NCBI GenBank assembly: GCA_033344915.1
Contig: JAWPML010000001.1
Location: 2,786,369 to 2,850,368 of the forward strand
DNA from: Acidimicrobiales bacterium
Lineage (GTDB): Bacteria; Actinomycetota; Acidimicrobiia; Acidimicrobiales; Aldehydirespiratoraceae
DNA length: 64,000 nt
Reading direction: 5' to 3'
Shown: piece after piece, positions 1-8,847 of the stretch
How the letters are laid out: every line of letters begins with the position of its first letter
How positions within the stretch are numbered: the stretch's first letter is position 1
Position numbers and translations under genes: made by a program
Notes under the pieces: model-generated
What the model saw: the letters and a program-made list of their open reading frames with translations, nothing else
Databases searched by the model: none
What the model was told of the DNA's origin: nothing

Positions 1-163
1 GGTGGGCCTGGCGGGTGATCGCCCAGAACCCCGGGCCCATGTCACCCTCGTCGACCCAGTGGATGCCCGGATCGGTCTCACGCAGCTGTTCGAGCATCGC
101 GTGGTGTTCCTGGCGCTGGAACGCATCCATGTCCCAGAGATCGACATCTTCAAACGTGGTCAT
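1..163 (-). CDS. Cytochrome P450, N-terminal fragment (runs off the window)
   Basis: Only the first 54 codons lie in the window. The translation begins MTTFEDVDLWDMDAFQRQEH and continues through a segment reading GPGFWAITR. This is the typical N-terminal pattern of actinobacterial soluble P450s (short acidic lead-in, LRETDPGIHW, then GFWAITR of the beta-1 region). The heme Cys, I-helix and ExxR motifs would lie outside the window, so the subfamily and substrate cannot be assigned. The ATG at 163 is preceded by a GAGGAG Shine-Dalgarno at a normal distance, which fixes the start. The gene lies downstream of, and on the same strand as, the citrate-synthase-like gene, about 80 bp away, so the two may be cotranscribed. 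Confidence 0.8.
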   Translation of the reverse strand, partial: MTTFEDVDLWDMDAFQRQEHHAMLEQLRETDPGIHWVDEGDMGPGFWAITRQAH

Positions 164-242
164 TCGGACCTGCTCCTCACCCCGAACCGGGGAAACCTTC
201 CGTGGAAGACAAACCCTAGGACGCGGCGGGAACCGGGGCGAG

Positions 243-1382
243 TCAGCCCGGCACGGCGACCTGCGGTTCCGGACCGATGTAGCGGGCGCTGGGGCGAACG
301 ATCTTGCCGACACCGTGCTGCTCGATCACGTGGGCGGACCAGCCGATCGACCGGCTCACGGAGAACGTCGGGGTGAACATGGCCCGGGGCAGCCCCGCGA
401 GCTCGAGCACGACGGCCGCCCAGAACTCGACGTTGGTCACGATTCGCTGGCCCGGCTTCCACTCGGCGAGCACGGCCAGGATCTCCCGCTCGATGCCGGC
501 CGCCCGTTCGACCAGGTCTCCCCCGAGCCGCTCGGCCGCTTCGCGCAGCACCACACCTCGCGGGTCCTCCGCCCGGTACACCGCGTGGCCGAAGCCCATG
601 ATCTTCTCGCCGGTGTCGAGTTGACGGCGGACCCAGTCGGCCGCCCGATCCGGTGTCTCGATCTCGTCGATCATCGCGATGCACCGACTCGGCGCCCCAC
701 CGTGCAGCGGACCGGTCAGCGCGCCGACGGCCGCGACGAGCGACCCTGCCATGTCGGCCCCCGTGCTCGCGACGACGCGGCCGGTGAACGTCGAGGCGTT
801 GAAGCCGTGGTCCACTGTCGCGACGAGGTACTGCTCGACCGCTCGCGCCGCCGCGGGATCCGGCATCGAGTCCGTCGCCATGCGGAGATAGTCCGCCGCG
901 TGCCCGAGCTCGGGATCGGGCGGGACCGGTGCCTCGCCCTGGCGAACCCGATGGTGCCGGGCGAGGAGCGTGGGCACGACGGCGACCAGGCGAAGGGCGT
1001 CGTCGTCGATCTGCTCGTCGGTGCGATCGAGCATGGACCCGCGGGCCTCGTGGTCGCCGAGTGTCAACAACCCGACCCGCAGCGTGACCATGGGGTCGGC
1101 CACCCGGGCCGCCGTCTCGTCGACGAGCTCGGCGACCGAGCCCGGCAGGTGGCGGTAGCGGCCGCCGTCGATCGACTCGGCCGCCGGCGGCAGCTCACCG
1201 CGCAGCTGGAGGGTCCAGACGTCCTCGAGCGTGTGGGTACGGGCGAGTTCGGCCGCGTCGTAGTGGCGATAGTGGAAGAAGCCCTCCTGGCCGCGAACGT
1301 CGCCGAGCACGGTGTCGGCGACCGCCAGACCCTTCAGACCGGGGGGAGCGATGAGTGGATCAGGGGTGTCGTTGTCGGTCAT
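243..1382 (-). CDS. Citrate synthase family protein (CitA-like)
   Basis: 379 aa, the length of a type I prokaryotic citrate or 2-methylcitrate synthase. The two catalytic-histidine segments are present (GPLHGGAPS and GFGHAVYRAEDPR), as is the C-terminal SIGWSAHVIEQ helix that binds CoA/oxaloacetate. The usual NVD containing the catalytic aspartate reads NVE (TNVEFWAAVVLE), a Glu for Asp substitution that I believe also occurs in the actinobacterial CitA branch. Condensation of acetyl-CoA (or propionyl-CoA) with oxaloacetate is the family reaction; which substrate is used here is open. The ATG at 1382 is preceded closely by GGAG; a start six codons upstream (1400) is possible. It is divergent from the HTH-citrate synthase gene, with the palindromic box array between them. 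Confidence 0.82.
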   Translation of the reverse strand: MTDNDTPDPLIAPPGLKGLAVADTVLGDVRGQEGFFHYRHYDAAELARTHTLEDVWTLQLRGELPPAAESIDGGRYRHLPGSVAELVDETAARVADPMVTLRVGLLTLGDHEARGSMLDRTDEQIDDDALRLVAVVPTLLARHHRVRQGEAPVPPDPELGHAADYLRMATDSMPDPAAARAVEQYLVATVDHGFNASTFTGRVVASTGADMAGSLVAAVGALTGPLHGGAPSRCIAMIDEIETPDRAADWVRRQLDTGEKIMGFGHAVYRAEDPRGVVLREAAERLGGDLVERAAGIEREILAVLAEWKPGQRIVTNVEFWAAVVLELAGLPRAMFTPTFSVSRSIGWSAHVIEQHGVGKIVRPSARYIGPEPQVAVPG

Positions 1383-1407
1383 GTCTCCAACCTGCGCCAT
1401 CGCGGGT

Positions 1408-1450
1408 ACATTGACAACATTGATCGGCTCAACATTGATCGAATCAATGT
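1408..1450. promoter_or_regulatory. ACATTGAT box array with perfect palindrome, probable operator
   Basis: The intergenic DNA between the two divergent citrate-synthase genes is much more AT-rich than its surroundings. It holds three direct ACATTGA(C/T) boxes (starting at 1408, 1417 and 1432). The third forms a perfect inverted repeat with ATCAATGT at 1443-1450: 8-bp arms around a 3-nt centre. A TTGACA hexamer (1411-1416) lies inside the array and could be a -35 element for the plus-strand gene. The obvious candidate ligand is the DNA-binding domain fused to the neighbouring citrate synthase, but that pairing is inferred. Confidence 0.7.
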
Positions 1451-1483
1451 ATGGGCATCGGGCCAGGGGAGGAGAGAGGAGTG

Positions 1484-2695
1484 ATGGTGAGCGTGCCGGA
1501 CGACGAACGCATCAGTGCCGCCGAGGCCGCCTCCCGGCTCGGGGTGAAGCGGGAGACGATCTACGCCTACGTGAGCCGCGGCCTCCTGCACTCGAAGCGA
1601 CACCTCGACGGGAAGTCCTCCACGTTCGACCCGGCCGAGATCGACCGATTCCGGCGTCGCAAGGCCGACGATCGACCCGGTCGGCTGGAGGTGCCGGTCG
1701 CCTCCGGGATCACCGAGGTCCTCGACGGGTCGGTCCGTCTCCGCGGCCACTCGATCGGCGATCTCGTCGACGCCGGCCACAGCTATGAGTCGGTCGCGGA
1801 GCTGCTGTGGACGTCGACACTCACCGAGCCGGTCCCCTGGACCCCGTCGGCCCCCGTCGCCCGAGCGGTGCGCAAGGCCGGGGCAGCGCTGCCCTCGCAC
1901 GCGACGCCCACCGACCGCATGATGGCGGGCGTCGTCGCCGCCGGTGCCGTCGACCCGTTCCGCGACGACCGGTCCGTCGCCGGCGCGACAGCCACGGCCC
2001 GACAGCTGATCCGGGCGATCGTCGACTCACTGCCGACCGATCACGACGTCGCGACGGACCGGATCGCCCAACGGCTGTGGGTCCGCTTGACCGACGCCGA
2101 CGAGCGGGCCTGGCCCGCCCTGCAGACCGCGATGGTGATCCTCGCCGATCACGGCATGGCCACATCGACGCTCGCCGCCCGCCTCGCGGCATCGACGCGA
2201 GCGGCACCCCACGCGATCGTGCTCGCCGGGCTCGGTGCGGTGGCCGGTCCCCTGCACGGTGCGGCAAGCCGAACCGTGCATCTCCTGTTCGCCGACGCCG
2301 AGGCGAGCGGGCCCGACGCGGCGATCGCCGAGGTGATGCGGCGCGACGGTCGGGTTCCCGGCATCGGTCACTTCATCCACAGGGAGCGCGACCCGCGCCA
2401 CGACATCCTGTTCGACGCGCTCGCGGACCTTCCCCTCGACGGGCCGAGAATGGACGTCGTGGCCTCGGTTGTCGCCCGCACGACCGAGCGCATCCCGGCC
2501 GCGCCCAACGTCGACCTCGCGCTCGGCGCGCTCACCTACATCAGCGGCATGAGCCCGAACGCCGGCGAGGTGATCTTCGCGATCGCCCGCACGGCCGGCT
2601 GGATCGCCCACGCGCTCGAGGAGTACGAGGAGACGCCGATCCGCTTCCGGCCGGTCGGGCGCTACGTCGATCCGGTCAATCGTCGTCCGCGATGA
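1484..2695 (+). CDS. Citrate synthase-like protein with N-terminal helix-turn-helix domain
   Basis: 403 aa. Residues about 8-60 form an excisionase/MerR-type HTH (ISAAEAASRLGVKRETIYAY, then a Phe-Asp-Pro-Ala-Glu-Ile turn). The rest is a citrate-synthase fold: GPLHGAASR (His), GIGHFIHRERDPR (His), APNVDLALGA (catalytic Asp retained) and TAGWIAHALEEYEE. Such HTH fusions occur in other actinobacteria, but their role is poorly defined; a metabolite-sensing, self-regulating enzyme or enzyme-like repressor is a reasonable inference. The start at ATG 1484 follows a purine-rich GGAGGAGAGAGGA; an upstream ATG at 1451 would begin at the edge of the palindrome. The 3' end overlaps the convergent lysyl-oxidase gene by 20 bp. 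Confidence 0.85.
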   Translation: MVSVPDDERISAAEAASRLGVKRETIYAYVSRGLLHSKRHLDGKSSTFDPAEIDRFRRRKADDRPGRLEVPVASGITEVLDGSVRLRGHSIGDLVDAGHSYESVAELLWTSTLTEPVPWTPSAPVARAVRKAGAALPSHATPTDRMMAGVVAAGAVDPFRDDRSVAGATATARQLIRAIVDSLPTDHDVATDRIAQRLWVRLTDADERAWPALQTAMVILADHGMATSTLAARLAASTRAAPHAIVLAGLGAVAGPLHGAASRTVHLLFADAEASGPDAAIAEVMRRDGRVPGIGHFIHRERDPRHDILFDALADLPLDGPRMDVVASVVARTTERIPAAPNVDLALGALTYISGMSPNAGEVIFAIARTAGWIAHALEEYEETPIRFRPVGRYVDPVNRRPR

Positions 2696-4871
2696 TGACC
2701 ACACCCAGTCCCCAGAACCCGGGCCAGAGATCGGCATTGGGCGACGGCGAACTGTGGACCACCACACCCCATTCCCCCAACCACGCCGGCGGTTCGTCGG
2801 CGGTGTCACCGTGGACCGTGATGTCGATCGAGGTCGTCGTCGTGCCCGGTGCGAACGTGGCGGTGCCCGACCCCGCGCCGATGTCGGAACCCACGGACGC
2901 CAGCGGTGCGGCGCCGTCGTGGACCGTCCAGTCGACCGTCACGGGCTGTGACACCGGCTCCGAGAGCGTCAGCGGGAGCGACACCACCTGTGATCCCGCG
3001 TCGCCCTCCCAGACGGCGACGACTCCGGGCCGGATCTCCGGGCGGGGGTCGATGATCCAGTCGAAGTCGACATCCGCGGTGTCGGTGCCGTCGTCCGTGG
3101 TCACGGTCACGGGGAAGGTGCCCGTCGTCGTCACGGTGCCGGTGATCACCCCGGTCGTCGGGTGGATCGAGGTGCCGGTCGGGAGGCCCGTCGCGGCGAA
3201 CGTGAACGGGTCGCCATCGGGGTCCGTCGCCCCGATGGGGAGGTTCACGGCGTCGCCGATGGTCGACGCCTGATCACCGGGATCGACCATCACCGGTGCG
3301 TTGTTGGGCACCGGATCGATCGTGATGGTGACCTCGTCGTGGATCGACGGGTCGTCGTCGAGCGTCGCTCGGACGATGACGTCGTCCCCCGGCGGCGGGG
3401 AGGCCGGCGCGACGTAGAGGCCCCCGGTCGTGATCGTGCCCACGGTGCTGTTGCCGCCACCGACGCCGTCGACCGACCAGGACACGCCGTCGGGCGCGTC
3501 GGTGACCGTCGCCGTCAGCTGGGCGGAGGTGCCGGCGATGAGCGAGGCCGGCGCGCCGGAGATCTCGACCGCCGGGTCGAGCGCGGCGCCGACATCGAGC
3601 GACACCGAGGCGATGGTCGGGTTGAGCGGATAGGCGCTGGAGTTGTCCCGGGCGATGTACTCGAAGCTGTCGGGACCGTTGTAGCCGGGATCCGGCGTGT
3701 AGGTGACGTTGGGCGACGAGAACGAGGCGCCGACCGACCGGCTCAGCGAGCCGTGGGCCGGCGCGGTCACGATCTCGAAACGACGGCTGCCGGGCGAACC
3801 GAACGACTCGGACTCGAGCGTGACGCCGACCGCGGTGTTCTCCACCGTCGACACGGGTCCGACGGGAAGGGCGTTGTAGCCGGGGATCGTCGACGCGACC
3901 TCGGCGAACCCGATCTGGTTGTTGGTCTCGTCCGACTCGACGATCCGGTTGTGCGGGTCCGCCTCGTTGGCGAGGTAGTAGATGCCGGGAGCCGTCTCGG
4001 AGACGTCGACCCACTGGAACGTGAGGTAGGCGCCGTAGACGTCGCGCCACCCCTCGCTGGTGCCCATGATCAGGCTCGTCGTGTTCGGGTTGTTGCTGTC
4101 ACAGAACTGGGTGACCGACCCCGTGTACTCCCGACTCGGGTGCGAACCGGACCAGTCCTCGGATTCCGCGTGTTCGATGTCGTAGAGGCAGAAGCCGACC
4201 TTCTGGCCCGGCGCGGCCTCGGCGGTCTTCGATTCGTTCCACAACGAGTAGCGACCGACCTCCATCAGGTGGAAATGGTTGTGACTGTCGGCCGTCTCGT
4301 ACTGGACGAGCGGCGTCGCGACGATGTGCCAGGTGCCGGTCGAGTCGATGGCGCGCTGGTGCACGGCGCTCGGGTTCGACGAGTCGGTGATCTGCGGATT
4401 ACCCGACACCTCGAGCGGCCCGTCACCGACATTGGTCACGTAGCCGTCGAACCGCAGGACCAGCCGCGGTGTCCCGGTGTAGGAGTTCACCTCGAGCGAG
4501 ACCGGGTCCGGCTGATCGGAGATGAGGTCCGGCAACAGGATCGCCTGCGTGGCGGCCTGAGCCGTGGCCAGCGGAACCGAGACCAGGGCCGCGGCGGAGA
4601 CGATGGCGATCGCTCGCCGGGGCCGCAGCCGGGGCAGACCGGCGCGGGCGAGGAACACCACGGCGAGCGCCACGGTGGCGGCCACGACCACGCCGAGCGG
4701 GATGCCACCCCCGCTCGCCGCGTCGACCGGCAGCGCCTCCGCCGCAGCCTCGGCCGCGCGGAGCTGGTCCGGGTCGTGGTGTGCGCCGGCCGGCGAGGCC
4801 GACCACAGCACGGCGGCACCGGCGAGAAGGGCGGCGGCCGTGCGGCGAAGAAGAACAGGGGACGTCAGCAT
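2676..4871 (-). CDS. Secreted lysyl oxidase-like protein with Ig-like and Calx-beta C-terminal domains
   Basis: 731 aa. Signal peptide at 1-30 (ends SPAGA) and a second hydrophobic stretch with a signal-like segment at about 58-107, so the N-terminus may stay membrane-associated. Residues about 110-325 match bacterial lysyl oxidases: the copper-ligand cluster SHNHFH (His197/199/201), GRYSLWNES, VGFCLYDIEH and WVDVSETAPGIYYL with NRIVESDETNNQ. LOX enzymes are copper amine oxidases acting on lysine side chains or amines; the substrate here is unknown. C-terminal to this come cadherin/Ig-like repeats (about 340-610) and a Calx-beta-like domain (about 615-731, ending in IIADDD). No wall anchor is visible. 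The ATG follows GGAGATCC at suitable spacing. Confidence 0.78.
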   Translation of the reverse strand: MLTSPVLLRRTAAALLAGAAVLWSASPAGAHHDPDQLRAAEAAAEALPVDAASGGGIPLGVVVAATVALAVVFLARAGLPRLRPRRAIAIVSAAALVSVPLATAQAATQAILLPDLISDQPDPVSLEVNSYTGTPRLVLRFDGYVTNVGDGPLEVSGNPQITDSSNPSAVHQRAIDSTGTWHIVATPLVQYETADSHNHFHLMEVGRYSLWNESKTAEAAPGQKVGFCLYDIEHAESEDWSGSHPSREYTGSVTQFCDSNNPNTTSLIMGTSEGWRDVYGAYLTFQWVDVSETAPGIYYLANEADPHNRIVESDETNNQIGFAEVASTIPGYNALPVGPVSTVENTAVGVTLESESFGSPGSRRFEIVTAPAHGSLSRSVGASFSSPNVTYTPDPGYNGPDSFEYIARDNSSAYPLNPTIASVSLDVGAALDPAVEISGAPASLIAGTSAQLTATVTDAPDGVSWSVDGVGGGNSTVGTITTGGLYVAPASPPPGDDVIVRATLDDDPSIHDEVTITIDPVPNNAPVMVDPGDQASTIGDAVNLPIGATDPDGDPFTFAATGLPTGTSIHPTTGVITGTVTTTGTFPVTVTTDDGTDTADVDFDWIIDPRPEIRPGVVAVWEGDAGSQVVSLPLTLSEPVSQPVTVDWTVHDGAAPLASVGSDIGAGSGTATFAPGTTTTSIDITVHGDTADEPPAWLGEWGVVVHSSPSPNADLWPGFWGLGVVIIADDD

Positions 4872-5036
4872 TGCGGGTGGATCTCCGTGGAGTCGGACGG
4901 AGGGGCCGGTTTCGCTGTGGCTTCTCCTCAGCGCCGCGACCAGGCCAGCTGAGGGATCATCGCCTCCCCGCAGGCCGAGAGTACGAGACGAATCCGCGTC
5001 CGTCGATACCCGACACGGGGAAGGGGGAGGATCGAC

Positions 5037-6017
5037 TCAGTCGCCGAGCAGGCGATCGACAGCCGCAGCCGGGGTCGTCTCGCCGGCCAACACTGCGGCT
5101 TCGAGCTCACGTTGGCGACGTCGCAGCGCCGGATCCGCCTCGAATCGCTCGACGAGGCGCTCGCGCACCATCGCCCGCATCCAGGCCAACTGCTGCTCGC
5201 GACGCCGTTCGTCGCGCTCACCGGTGGCGGTCAGGGTGGACCGGTGGAGCTCGATCTGCGCCCACACGTCGTCGAGCCCGTCACCGGTGAGGGCGGAACA
5301 CGTGAGCACCGGTGGCGTCCACGAGGGGCTCGGCGGCTGGAGGAGGTGCAACGCCCGCCGGTAGTCCGCTGCGGCGAGGGTCGCCGGCTGCACATTGTCG
5401 CCGTCGGCCTTGTTGACCGCGAGGAGATCCGCGAGTTCGAGCACCCCCTTCTTGATGCCCTGGAGTTCGTCGCCCGCGCCGGCCAGCATCAGCACGACGA
5501 AGATGTCGACCATGCCGTGCACGACCGTTTCGCTCTGGCCGACGCCGACCGTCTCGACGATGACGACGTCGTGACCGGCCGCTTCGAGCACCAGGATCGA
5601 TTCGCGGGTCGCTCGGGTGACGCCGCCGAGCGTGCCGGCCGAGGGCGACGGCCGGATGAAGGCGCCGTCGTCGACCGCGAGCCGGGGCATGCGGGTCTTG
5701 TCACCGAGGATCGAACCGCCGGTGCGTGAGCTCGACGGGTCGACCGCGATGACGGCAACCCGATGGCCGGCCGCCGTGAGCCGGGTGCCCAGCGACTCGA
5801 TGAAGGTGGACTTCCCGACGCCGGGCACACCGGTGATCCCGACCCGATGCGCTCCGCCGGTGTGGGGCAACAGCACGTCGAGCACAGCGGCGGCGCGGGC
5901 CCGATCGTCCGGGCGCGTGGACTCGACGAGTGTGATCGCCCGGCCGATGGCGGTGCGATCACCGGCGAGGACGCCGTCGACCAGCGTCCGGTCGTCCTCG
6001 CTCATTTCCGTCGCCAT
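5037..6017 (-). CDS. meaB: Methylmalonyl-CoA mutase-associated GTPase MeaB (G3E family)
   Basis: 326 aa. Walker A GVPGVGKS (63-70), switch/Mg region AVDPSSSRTGGSILGDK, DIVxxET-type segment VVIVETVGVGQSE and NKAD for guanine specificity: the standard MeaB/ArgK set. MeaB is a GTP-dependent chaperone that protects and reactivates the B12 cofactor of methylmalonyl-CoA mutase. mutB lies 0.7 kb away, which supports the assignment. The ATG at 6017 has no Shine-Dalgarno but sits 7 nt after a TAACGT -10 hexamer, so it is probably translated from a leaderless mRNA; Met5 (6005) is an alternative start. The promoter overlaps that of the divergent Dabb gene. Confidence 0.93.
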   Translation of the reverse strand: MATEMSEDDRTLVDGVLAGDRTAIGRAITLVESTRPDDRARAAAVLDVLLPHTGGAHRVGITGVPGVGKSTFIESLGTRLTAAGHRVAVIAVDPSSSRTGGSILGDKTRMPRLAVDDGAFIRPSPSAGTLGGVTRATRESILVLEAAGHDVVIVETVGVGQSETVVHGMVDIFVVLMLAGAGDELQGIKKGVLELADLLAVNKADGDNVQPATLAAADYRRALHLLQPPSPSWTPPVLTCSALTGDGLDDVWAQIELHRSTLTATGERDERRREQQLAWMRAMVRERLVERFEADPALRRRQRELEAAVLAGETTPAAAVDRLLGD

Positions 6018-6024
6018 CGCCGCG

Positions 6025-6034
6025 ACGTTACCGT
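6025..6034. promoter_or_regulatory. Overlapping divergent -10 boxes for meaB and the Dabb gene
   Basis: ACGTTACCGT contains TACCGT on the plus strand (6029-6034), 6 nt before the ATG at 6041, and TAACGT on the minus strand (6030-6025), 7 nt before the ATG at 6017. Both match the TANNNT hexamer placed for leaderless starts, and they share the TA step at 6029-6030. Two RNA polymerases could not occupy both at once, so expression of the two genes may be mutually exclusive at any instant. This is read from sequence only. Confidence 0.6.
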
Positions 6035-6040
6035 CTCGCC

Positions 6041-6334
6041 ATGATCCGACACACCGTCCTCATCGCCTGCGACGGCGCCGCCACCGACGCCGTCGATCGA
6101 ATCGTCGATGAGCTGCGTGCGCTGCCGCCGCTGATCCCCGAGATCAAGGGCTACACGGTGGGGCGCAACCTGGGGCTGGACGGTTCCACCGCAGACGTCG
6201 CAGTGATCGCCGATTTCGCGTCGGTCGAGGACTACGCGATCTACAGCGCTCACCCCGAACACGTCCGCGTCGTGACGGACTTCGTGAAGCCCGTCGCGAC
6301 CGGACTCACCCGGGCACAGTTCGAGCTCGACTGA
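6041..6334 (+). CDS. Dabb-family (stress-responsive alpha/beta barrel) protein
   Basis: 97 aa, the size of a single Dabb domain (dimeric alpha/beta barrel). It begins MIRHTVLI, has PEIKGYTVGRNLG and ADFASVEDYAIYSAHPEHV, and ends in VKPVATGLTRAQFEL; the DyxxYxxHPxHxxV pattern is diagnostic. Members are small cytosolic proteins, some enzymes of polyketide or aromatic metabolism and many uncharacterised, so no specific role can be given. The start is leaderless-type (TACCGT, 6 nt, ATG). It ends 6 bp before the convergent LAxTG gene. Confidence 0.8.
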   Translation: MIRHTVLIACDGAATDAVDRIVDELRALPPLIPEIKGYTVGRNLGLDGSTADVAVIADFASVEDYAIYSAHPEHVRVVTDFVKPVATGLTRAQFELD

Positions 6335-6340
6335 CGCCGG

Positions 6341-6724
6341 TCAGCCCGTCGAGCGACTCCGGCGCCCGAGCAGAGCACCCGCGGCGATCAGGCCGACACC
6401 CAGTGCGGCCAACGCCCCCGTCTCGACGCCGGTGTACGCGAGTTCACCGTCGTTGGTCTCGGTGGTGCCGAGCACCTGGGTGGGCACCGTCGTGACGACC
6501 GGCGGCGCGGTGGAGGTGACCGTGGGTGCCGGCGGCGCGACCGACGTCGGCGACGACAGTTCGATCGTGGTGGTCGTGGTCTGCACCGGCGGCAACTGGG
6601 CAATGGTGGTGGTGGACACCGGATCGTCGACGGTGACGGGGTCGTCCTGAGCGGCGACGGGCGCGGCGAGCACTGCGAGCGCCATCGTGATCGCGGCGAG
6701 GGCGGAGAGCAGGCGTCGGGTCAC
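6341..6724 (-). CDS. Small secreted Thr/Pro-rich protein with LAxTG sorting signal
   Basis: 127 aa. Signal peptide 1-25 (ends APVAAQ), a Thr/Val/Pro-rich low-complexity stalk (about 26-90), then [10 protein letters not shown], a hydrophobic span [17 protein letters not shown] and a basic RRSRS tail. This is a C-terminal cell-wall sorting signal of the LAxTG type used by class E sortases of actinobacteria, so the protein is probably a covalently anchored stalk. No sortase gene is in the window. The start is a GTG overlapping the mutB stop (GTGA), with GGAG inside the mutB 3' end, so it looks translationally coupled to a cytosolic mutase, an odd pairing. An internal start within the signal region cannot be excluded. 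Confidence 0.72.
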   Translation of the reverse strand: MTRRLLSALAAITMALAVLAAPVAAQDDPVTVDDPVSTTTIAQLPPVQTTTTTIELSSPTSVAPPAPTVTSTAPPVVTTVPTQVLGTTETNDGELAYTGVETGALAALGVGLIAAGALLGRRSRSTG

Positions 6725-8847
6725 AGCAACTCCAGGAGTTCGAGGGCGGCATCGGCGATGACCGTGCCCGGCGGGTAGACGGCGACGGCGCCCATGTCGA
6801 GCAGCGTGGGCACGTCGTCGGGCGGGATGACGCCGCCGACCGTGATCCGTATGTCCTCACGCCCGAGGCGGGCCAGTTCGTCGCGGAGTTCGGGCACGAG
6901 TGTGAGGTGGCCGGCCGCCAGCGACGACGCGCCGACCACGTGCACGTCGGCCTCGACGGCCTGGCGGGCGACTTCGGCCGGCGTCTGGAAGAGCGGCCCG
7001 ATGTCGACGTCGAATCCGAGATCGGCGAACGCCGTGGCGATCACCTTCTGGCCCCGGTCGTGGCCGTCCTGGCCCATCTTCGCGATGAGGATGCGGGGGC
7101 GGCGCCCGTTGGCCGCGGCGAAGTCGTCGACCTTCGCCCGGACTTCGGTGACGGAATCGGAATCGGCACCCACTTCGGCTCGATACACCCCTTCGATCGT
7201 GCGGATCTGCGCGACATGACGACCGTAGACCGTCTCGAGCGCGTCGCTGATCTCCCCGACGCTCGCCTTGGCGCGTGCGGCGTCGATGGCGAGGGCGAGC
7301 AGATTGCCGGTGCCGTCACGGGCCGCCGCGGTCAGCGCCGCGAGGGCGGTGTCGACCTCGGCCTGGTCCCGCTCGGCCCGCAGCTGCTCGAGCTTCGCGA
7401 TCTGGGCGGCGCGCACCTCGGCGTTGTCGATCCGGAGGACGTCGATGTCCTCGTTCTCGTCGAGGCGGTACTTGTTGACGCCGATGACCGCCTGACGACC
7501 CGAGTCGATGCGGGCCTGGGTGCGAGCCGCCGCCTCCTCGATGCGCATCTTCGGGATCCCGGCCTCGATGGCGGCGGCCATGCCGCCCATCTCCTCGACC
7601 TCGGTGATGTGGTCCCACGCCTTCTTGGCGAGCTCGTGGGTGAGCCGTTCGACATGATGGCTGCCGCCCCACGGGTCGACCGTGCGGGTCGTGCCGCTCT
7701 CCTGTTGGAGGAAGAGCTGGGTGTTGCGGGCGATCCGGGCGGAGAAGTCCGTGGGCAGCGCCAGCGCCTCGTCGAGCGCGTTGGTGTGCAGCGACTGGGT
7801 GTGGCCCTGCGTTGCGGCCATCGCCTCGACGCAGGTGCGGACGACGTTGTTGTAGACGTCCTGCGCGGTCAGCGACCACCCGCTGGTCTGGCTGTGGGTC
7901 CGCAGCGACAGCGACTTCGGGTTCTGCGGCTCGAACTCCTTCATCAGCTTCGACCACAGGAGACGCGCCGCTCGGAGCTTCGCCACCTCCATGAAGAAGT
8001 CCATCCCGATCGCCCAGAAGAAGCTGAGGCGGGGGGCGAACGCGTCCACGTCGAGCCCGGCCTCGATGCCGGCCCGGACGTACTCGACACCGTCGGCGAG
8101 CGTGTACGCGAGCTCGAGATCGGCCGTCGCCCCCGCTTCCTGCATGTGGTAGCCCGAGATCGAGATCGAGTTGAACTTGGGCATCTCCTCGCTCGTGAAG
8201 GCGAAGATGTCCGAGATGATCCGCATGCTCGGGGCCGGCGGGTAGATGTAGGTGTTGCGGACCATGAACTCCTTGAGGATGTCGTTCTGGATGGTCCCCG
8301 CGAGCTGTTCCGGCTTCACCCCCTGCTCCTCGGCCGCGACGACGTAGAGGGCGAGGATCGGCAAGACCGCCCCGTTCATCGTCATCGAGACGCTCATCTG
8401 ATCGAGCGGGATGCCGTCGAACAGCTGGCGCATGTCGAGGATCGAGTCGATGGCGACACCCGCCATCCCGACATCGCCGGACACGCGGGGGTTGTCGGAG
8501 TCGTAGCCCCGGTGGGTGGCGAGGTCGAACGCGACGGACAGACCCTTCTGGCCGGCCGCGAGGTTGCGTCGGTAGAAGGCGTTGGACTCCTCGGCGGTCG
8601 AGAACCCGGCGTACTGGCGGATCGTCCACGGTTGGTTGACGTACATCGTCGGGTACGGACCCCGCAGGAACGGCGGCAGGCCGGGAAGGGTCTCGAGAAA
8701 GTCCAGATCGGCGATGTCGTCGGCCGTCGTGACGGCGGGGATCTCGATCCCCTCGGGAGTCTCCGACACATGGTCCGACGCGGCCGTCGGCGCGGTCGCG
8801 GCTTCGAGATCGAGGTCGATCGTCGTGAAGTCCGGGATCACGCTCAT
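6721..8847 (-). CDS. mutB: Methylmalonyl-CoA mutase large (B12-binding) subunit
   Basis: 708 aa, full length for the catalytic subunit. The N-terminal TIM barrel has YPTMY (65-69), [38 protein letters not shown] and the CoA-tunnel segments. The C-terminal cobalamin domain has the base-off motif DGHDRG (594-599; lower-ligand His596) with GASSLAAGH and GGVIPPDD. It isomerises (R)-methylmalonyl-CoA to succinyl-CoA in propionate, Val, Ile and odd-chain fatty acid breakdown. It pairs with mutA about 2.4 kb upstream and with MeaB. The ATG lies 6 nt after TACCGT (leaderless-type), although a GGAG also falls in the gap. The LAxTG gene overlaps its stop codon. Confidence 0.96.
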   Translation of the reverse strand: MSVIPDFTTIDLDLEAATAPTAASDHVSETPEGIEIPAVTTADDIADLDFLETLPGLPPFLRGPYPTMYVNQPWTIRQYAGFSTAEESNAFYRRNLAAGQKGLSVAFDLATHRGYDSDNPRVSGDVGMAGVAIDSILDMRQLFDGIPLDQMSVSMTMNGAVLPILALYVVAAEEQGVKPEQLAGTIQNDILKEFMVRNTYIYPPAPSMRIISDIFAFTSEEMPKFNSISISGYHMQEAGATADLELAYTLADGVEYVRAGIEAGLDVDAFAPRLSFFWAIGMDFFMEVAKLRAARLLWSKLMKEFEPQNPKSLSLRTHSQTSGWSLTAQDVYNNVVRTCVEAMAATQGHTQSLHTNALDEALALPTDFSARIARNTQLFLQQESGTTRTVDPWGGSHHVERLTHELAKKAWDHITEVEEMGGMAAAIEAGIPKMRIEEAAARTQARIDSGRQAVIGVNKYRLDENEDIDVLRIDNAEVRAAQIAKLEQLRAERDQAEVDTALAALTAAARDGTGNLLALAIDAARAKASVGEISDALETVYGRHVAQIRTIEGVYRAEVGADSDSVTEVRAKVDDFAAANGRRPRILIAKMGQDGHDRGQKVIATAFADLGFDVDIGPLFQTPAEVARQAVEADVHVVGASSLAAGHLTLVPELRDELARLGREDIRITVGGVIPPDDVPTLLDMGAVAVYPPGTVIADAALELLELL

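Noticed and set aside
1451-2695. ATG at 1451 as start of the HTH citrate synthase
   Set aside because: It begins directly after the palindrome without a ribosome-binding site, whereas ATG 1484 has a purine-rich Shine-Dalgarno immediately upstream.
3162-4952. 596-codon plus-strand open frame opposite the lysyl oxidase gene
   Set aside because: Shadow frame of a gene with clear signal peptide and LOX motifs.
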